Assembly: GCF_900113605.1 (NCBI RefSeq)
Contig: NZ_FOPY01000012.1
Location: forward strand, 1-58,479
DNA: 58,479 nt
Source of the DNA: Modicisalibacter xianhensis
GTDB taxonomy: Bacteria; Pseudomonadota; Gammaproteobacteria; Pseudomonadales; Halomonadaceae
Direction: 5' to 3'
Positions 55,772 to 58,479 of the stretch are shown here, piece after piece. The notes below the pieces were generated by a model, which worked only from the letters and a program-made list of their open reading frames with translations, did not search any database and had not been told where the DNA came from. A program made the position numbers and the translations under genes. Within the stretch, counting starts at the first letter, position 1. Each line of letters begins with the position of its first letter.

Positions 55772-58206
55772 GAGCGCTCCCCGCTCGACTTGCCACCACG
55801 CCGGGACTTGCCACTGCTGCGCTGCTGTTCGCGCTCCTTGCGACCGGACCTGGGTCGGCGACGCCGTGGACGCTTCTGGCCTTTATCGTCCTTGCCGCTC
55901 TTGTCGTCGTGTCCGCTCTCGAAACCGGCCTTGGGCTTGCGTGGCTGGCGCTGCTTGCGCGGCATTTCGCCGACCAGATCGAAATCGATCTTGCGCTCGT
56001 CGAGATCGACACGCGCCACCTGCACCGTGACGCCATCGCCCAGGCGGTAGGAGATCCCCCCACGTTCGCCCTTGAGGCGATGTTTCTCGGGCTCGTAGTG
56101 GTAGTAATCGGAAGGCAACGACGTCACGTGGACAAGCCCCTCGACGTAAACGTTATCGAGGCGCACAAAGATACCGAACTGGGTGACCGAGGCGATGGTG
56201 CCCTCGAAGACGTCGCCCACCTTGTCGGACATGAACTCGCACTTGAGCCAGTCGGTGACATCGCGCGTGGCATCGTCGGCGCGGCGCTCGGTCATCGAGC
56301 AATGTTCGCCGAGCTCGACCATCTGCTCGAAGGTATACGGACACCACGTGCTCGGCTTTTCCACCGGCGCACCCTCGGCACGCTGCACGGTGGCTGTTTG
56401 CCGTGGCCCGCGAATGACCGAGCGAATCGCACGATGCACCAGCAGGTCCGGATAGCGCCGGATCGGCGAGGTGAAGTGCGCATAGGCCTGGTAAGCCAGC
56501 CCGAAGTGACCTTCGTTGTGCGGCGAATAGACCGCCTGACTCATCGAGCGCAGCATCACCGTCTGGATGATGTCGGCGTCGGGCCGGTCCTTGATGACCT
56601 CGCGCAGGCGCTGATAGTCCTGCGGCGTCGGATCGTCGCCGCCGCCCAGCGTCAGCCCCAGCTCATTGAGGAACAGGCGCAGCTTATCGAGGCGCTCGGC
56701 CGCCGGCGGCTCGTGGATACGATACAGTGCCGGAAGGTCGTGCTTGTCGAGGAACCGCGCGGTGGCCACGTTGGCCGCCAGCATGCACTCCTCGATGAGC
56801 TTGTGAGCATCGTTGCGCGACCGCGGCACGATGGTCTCGATCTTGCGCTCGCTATTGAACAGGATCTGCGTCTCGGTGGTCTCGAAGTCAATCGCCCCAC
56901 GCTCCTCGCGCGACTCTCTCAACAGCTTGTAGAGTGAATGCAGGTTCTTCAGCGACGGCAGCAACGAGGCGTAACGATCGCATAGCTCACGACCCTCCTC
57001 GCTATCCGGCGACTGCAGCATTTCGCCGACCTGGGTGTAGGTCAGGCGCGCATGCGAGCGCATAACCGCCTCGTAGAACTTGTAACGACTGATGGCGCCA
57101 GTCTTGGAGATGTTCATCTCGCAGACAAGGGTCAGACGGTCGACCTCGGGATTGAGCGAACACAGGCCGTTGGAGAGCAGCTCCGGCAGCATCGGCACGA
57201 CCTGACCCGGGAAGTAGACCGAGTTGCCCCGGACATGCGCCTCCTCGTCCAGGGCCGTCCCTGGTCGTACATAGTGCGACACATCGGCAATCGCCACGAT
57301 CAGCTTCCAGCTTCCCGACTTCGTCTTCCAGGCGCAGACGGCATCGTCGAAGTCCTTGGCATCCTCGCCGTCGATGGTCACCAGCGGAACGTCACGCAGA
57401 TCGATACGATGGCGTTTGTCACCCTCGACGACCTCCGCCGACATGCCGGCAATCTCGGCCTCGACCTCGGGCGGGAACTCGGCGGGAATGTCATGGCTAC
57501 GGATGGCGATATCGATCTCCATCCCCGGGTCCATGCGCTCGCCAAGCACCTCCACCACCTCACCGGTCGGCTGGATACGCGTCTCGGGCTGCTGGGTGAT
57601 GCGCACCGAGACGATCTGACCGTCACGGGCGCCTCCCGTGGCACTGCTGGGAATGATGATTTCCTGGGCGATGCGCGAGTTCTCGGGGATCAGCAGCCCG
57701 AACTCGCTGGAACGCTCGCGATATATCCCCACTAGGGTCTGGGTGTTGCGGGCCAGCACCTCGACGATGGTGGCCTCGTCGCGCCCGCGACGGTCTCGCC
57801 CGCTGATTCGCACCAGTACATGGTCACCGTGGAATACGCGGCGCATCTGGCGGGGTGGAATCACCAGGTCGGGCTTCTTGCCATCGTCACGGATCAAGAA
57901 GCCGATACCGTCGCGGTGCCCGAGCACCTTCCCCTTGATGAGGTCGAGCTTGTCGATCAGGGCATAGGCTCCGCGCCGGTTGCGCAGCACCTGCCCGTCG
58001 CGCTCCATGGCCGCCAGGCGGCGACGCACCGCTTCCATTTGGTCCTCATCCTCGAGGCCCAGCATGCGGCTCATGTTCTCGTGCGTGACAGGTTTGCCGT
58101 ACTCTTCCAGCCGGGCAAGCAGATATTCCCGGCTGGGCACCGGCTTGTCATATTTGTGAGCTTCACGTTCCGCGTTCGGATCGTCGCTTAACGTCCAATG
58201 ATTCAT
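55768..58206 (-). CDS. rnr: Ribonuclease R
   Basis: Processive 3'-5' exoribonuclease able to degrade structured RNA. 812 residues (E. coli 813): helix-turn-helix-like start, cold-shock domains, RNB catalytic domain with DLRDVPLVTIDGEDAKDFDD (catalytic aspartates), HFGLAYQAYAHFTSPIRRYP, an S1 domain and a strongly basic C-terminal tail (KRPRRRRPRSGRKEREQQ). AAGGA lies 11 bases before the ATG, a loose spacing. rnr-rlmB is a common pair. Confidence 0.97.
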   Translation of the reverse strand: MNHWTLSDDPNAEREAHKYDKPVPSREYLLARLEEYGKPVTHENMSRMLGLEDEDQMEAVRRRLAAMERDGQVLRNRRGAYALIDKLDLIKGKVLGHRDGIGFLIRDDGKKPDLVIPPRQMRRVFHGDHVLVRISGRDRRGRDEATIVEVLARNTQTLVGIYRERSSEFGLLIPENSRIAQEIIIPSSATGGARDGQIVSVRITQQPETRIQPTGEVVEVLGERMDPGMEIDIAIRSHDIPAEFPPEVEAEIAGMSAEVVEGDKRHRIDLRDVPLVTIDGEDAKDFDDAVCAWKTKSGSWKLIVAIADVSHYVRPGTALDEEAHVRGNSVYFPGQVVPMLPELLSNGLCSLNPEVDRLTLVCEMNISKTGAISRYKFYEAVMRSHARLTYTQVGEMLQSPDSEEGRELCDRYASLLPSLKNLHSLYKLLRESREERGAIDFETTETQILFNSERKIETIVPRSRNDAHKLIEECMLAANVATARFLDKHDLPALYRIHEPPAAERLDKLRLFLNELGLTLGGGDDPTPQDYQRLREVIKDRPDADIIQTVMLRSMSQAVYSPHNEGHFGLAYQAYAHFTSPIRRYPDLLVHRAIRSVIRGPRQTATVQRAEGAPVEKPSTWCPYTFEQMVELGEHCSMTERRADDATRDVTDWLKCEFMSDKVGDVFEGTIASVTQFGIFVRLDNVYVEGLVHVTSLPSDYYHYEPEKHRLKGERGGISYRLGDGVTVQVARVDLDERKIDFDLVGEMPRKQRQPRKPKAGFESGHDDKSGKDDKGQKRPRRRRPRSGRKEREQQRSSGKSRRGGKSSGERS

Positions 58207-58363
58207 CTTATGGTGCTTCCTTGTAGATAGAATGGGCGAGCGGCAGCGGGCGTGGAGCGGATTGGTGGCAGTCGATCATGCCCGCAGTATAACGCCCTGA
58301 GGTTGACGACCCAACCATGTACGCCCCACCCCGTTTTTTCTCGTTCCCGCCCCGCTTCACCTA

Positions 58364-58391
58364 TTGCAATCCCGCACAGAATCGGTAAGAT
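58364..58391 (+). promoter_or_regulatory. Promoter of tRNA-Leu
   Basis: TTGCAA (58364-58369), 16 bases, TAAGAT (58386-58391), followed by the G+C-rich discriminator GCGTGG typical of stable RNA promoters. The predicted start is about 5 bases before the mature tRNA 5' end. Confidence 0.75.
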
Positions 58392-58403
58392 GCGTGGCCA
58401 CTT

Positions 58404-58479
58404 GCCCAGATGGCGGAATTGGTAGACGCGCTAGCTTCAGGTGCTAGTGTCCTTACGGACGTGGAGGTTCAAGTCCTCT
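58404..58479 (+). tRNA. tRNA-Leu (anticodon CAG), 3' end beyond window
   Basis: Class II tRNA. Acceptor strand GCCCAGA, D-arm GCGGAATTGGTAGACGC, anticodon arm CTAGC-TTCAGGT-GCTAG with anticodon CAG at 58438-58440, a long variable arm (TGTCCTTACGGACG) and the TTCAAGTCC loop of the T-arm. The last dozen or so bases, including the 3' acceptor strand, fall beyond the window. Nearly identical to E. coli tRNA-Leu(CAG) through the anticodon and variable arms. Confidence 0.96.

Overview
The window is a stretch of gammaproteobacterial chromosome, most likely from the Halomonadaceae (Halomonas or Chromohalobacter type). The base composition is high in G+C (about 60-65 % by eye). Gene orders match the Pseudomonas/Halomonas lineage (rpsU-dnaG-rpoD, surA-lptD opposite amgK-murU, rpsF-rpsR-DUF2232-rplI-dnaB, rlmB-rnr). 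It also carries a full seven-subunit-type Mrp sodium/proton antiporter operon with mrpA and mrpB fused, as expected for a salt-adapted bacterium. I saw no insertion sequence, prophage, CRISPR array or rRNA operon. The only tRNA is a tRNA-Leu cut by the right edge.

Layout. (1) 1-8025: an L-arabinose uptake and non-phosphorylative oxidation cluster. It holds L-arabinonate dehydratase (cut by the left edge), the AraFGH-type ABC importer, an exported aldose 1-epimerase of lower G+C, a LysR regulator and an L-arabinose 1-dehydrogenase. (2) 8146-15575: mtgA; a formaldehyde detoxification pair (fghA, frmA) with a divergent LysR gene; a Crp/Fnr regulator; and L-serine deaminase sdaA with its own divergent LysR gene. 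(3) 15639-21214: the macromolecular synthesis operon rpsU-dnaG-rpoD, with tsaD divergent. (4) 21195-32786: plsY, folB-folK, cca-glpE, then apaH/apaG/rsmA/pdxA/surA/lptD running leftwards, with amgK-murU (cell-wall sugar recycling) opposite. (5) 32877-42207: small housekeeping genes (OsmC family, AlkA-like glycosylase, coq7, hinT, prkB, a thioesterase, purD, a phaR-like regulator, rsmE, a DUF748-like protein, mltB, DUF3429). (6) 42208-48547: a long leader region and mrpACDEFG. (7) 48569-51154: hemH and three small, poorly characterised genes. (8) 51229-58479: dnaB, rplI, DUF2232, rpsR, rpsF, rlmB, rnr and tRNA-Leu.

How the genes work together. AraF binds L-arabinose, whose anomers are interconverted by the exported epimerase. 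AraG/AraH import it, the dehydrogenase oxidises it to the lactone, and the dehydratase acts on arabinonate; the later steps must lie left of the window. FrmA and FghA turn the glutathione-formaldehyde adduct into formate. The Mrp complex expels Na+ in exchange for H+. Most of the rest is core information processing and envelope biogenesis.

I do not see a clear new multi-gene system. The observations that most deserve follow-up are RNA- and DNA-level: an attenuator-like structure with a small ORF in the 511-base region ahead of mrpA; helically phased repeats between sdaA and its LysR gene; a perfect 24-base palindrome between galM and the arabinose LysR gene; a consensus-like promoter for an unknown 98-residue protein; and a recurring TTGCAA -35 element. 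At the protein level: a SurA with one parvulin domain, a Cca that has lost its HD metal motif, and a PlsY with altered signature motifs.
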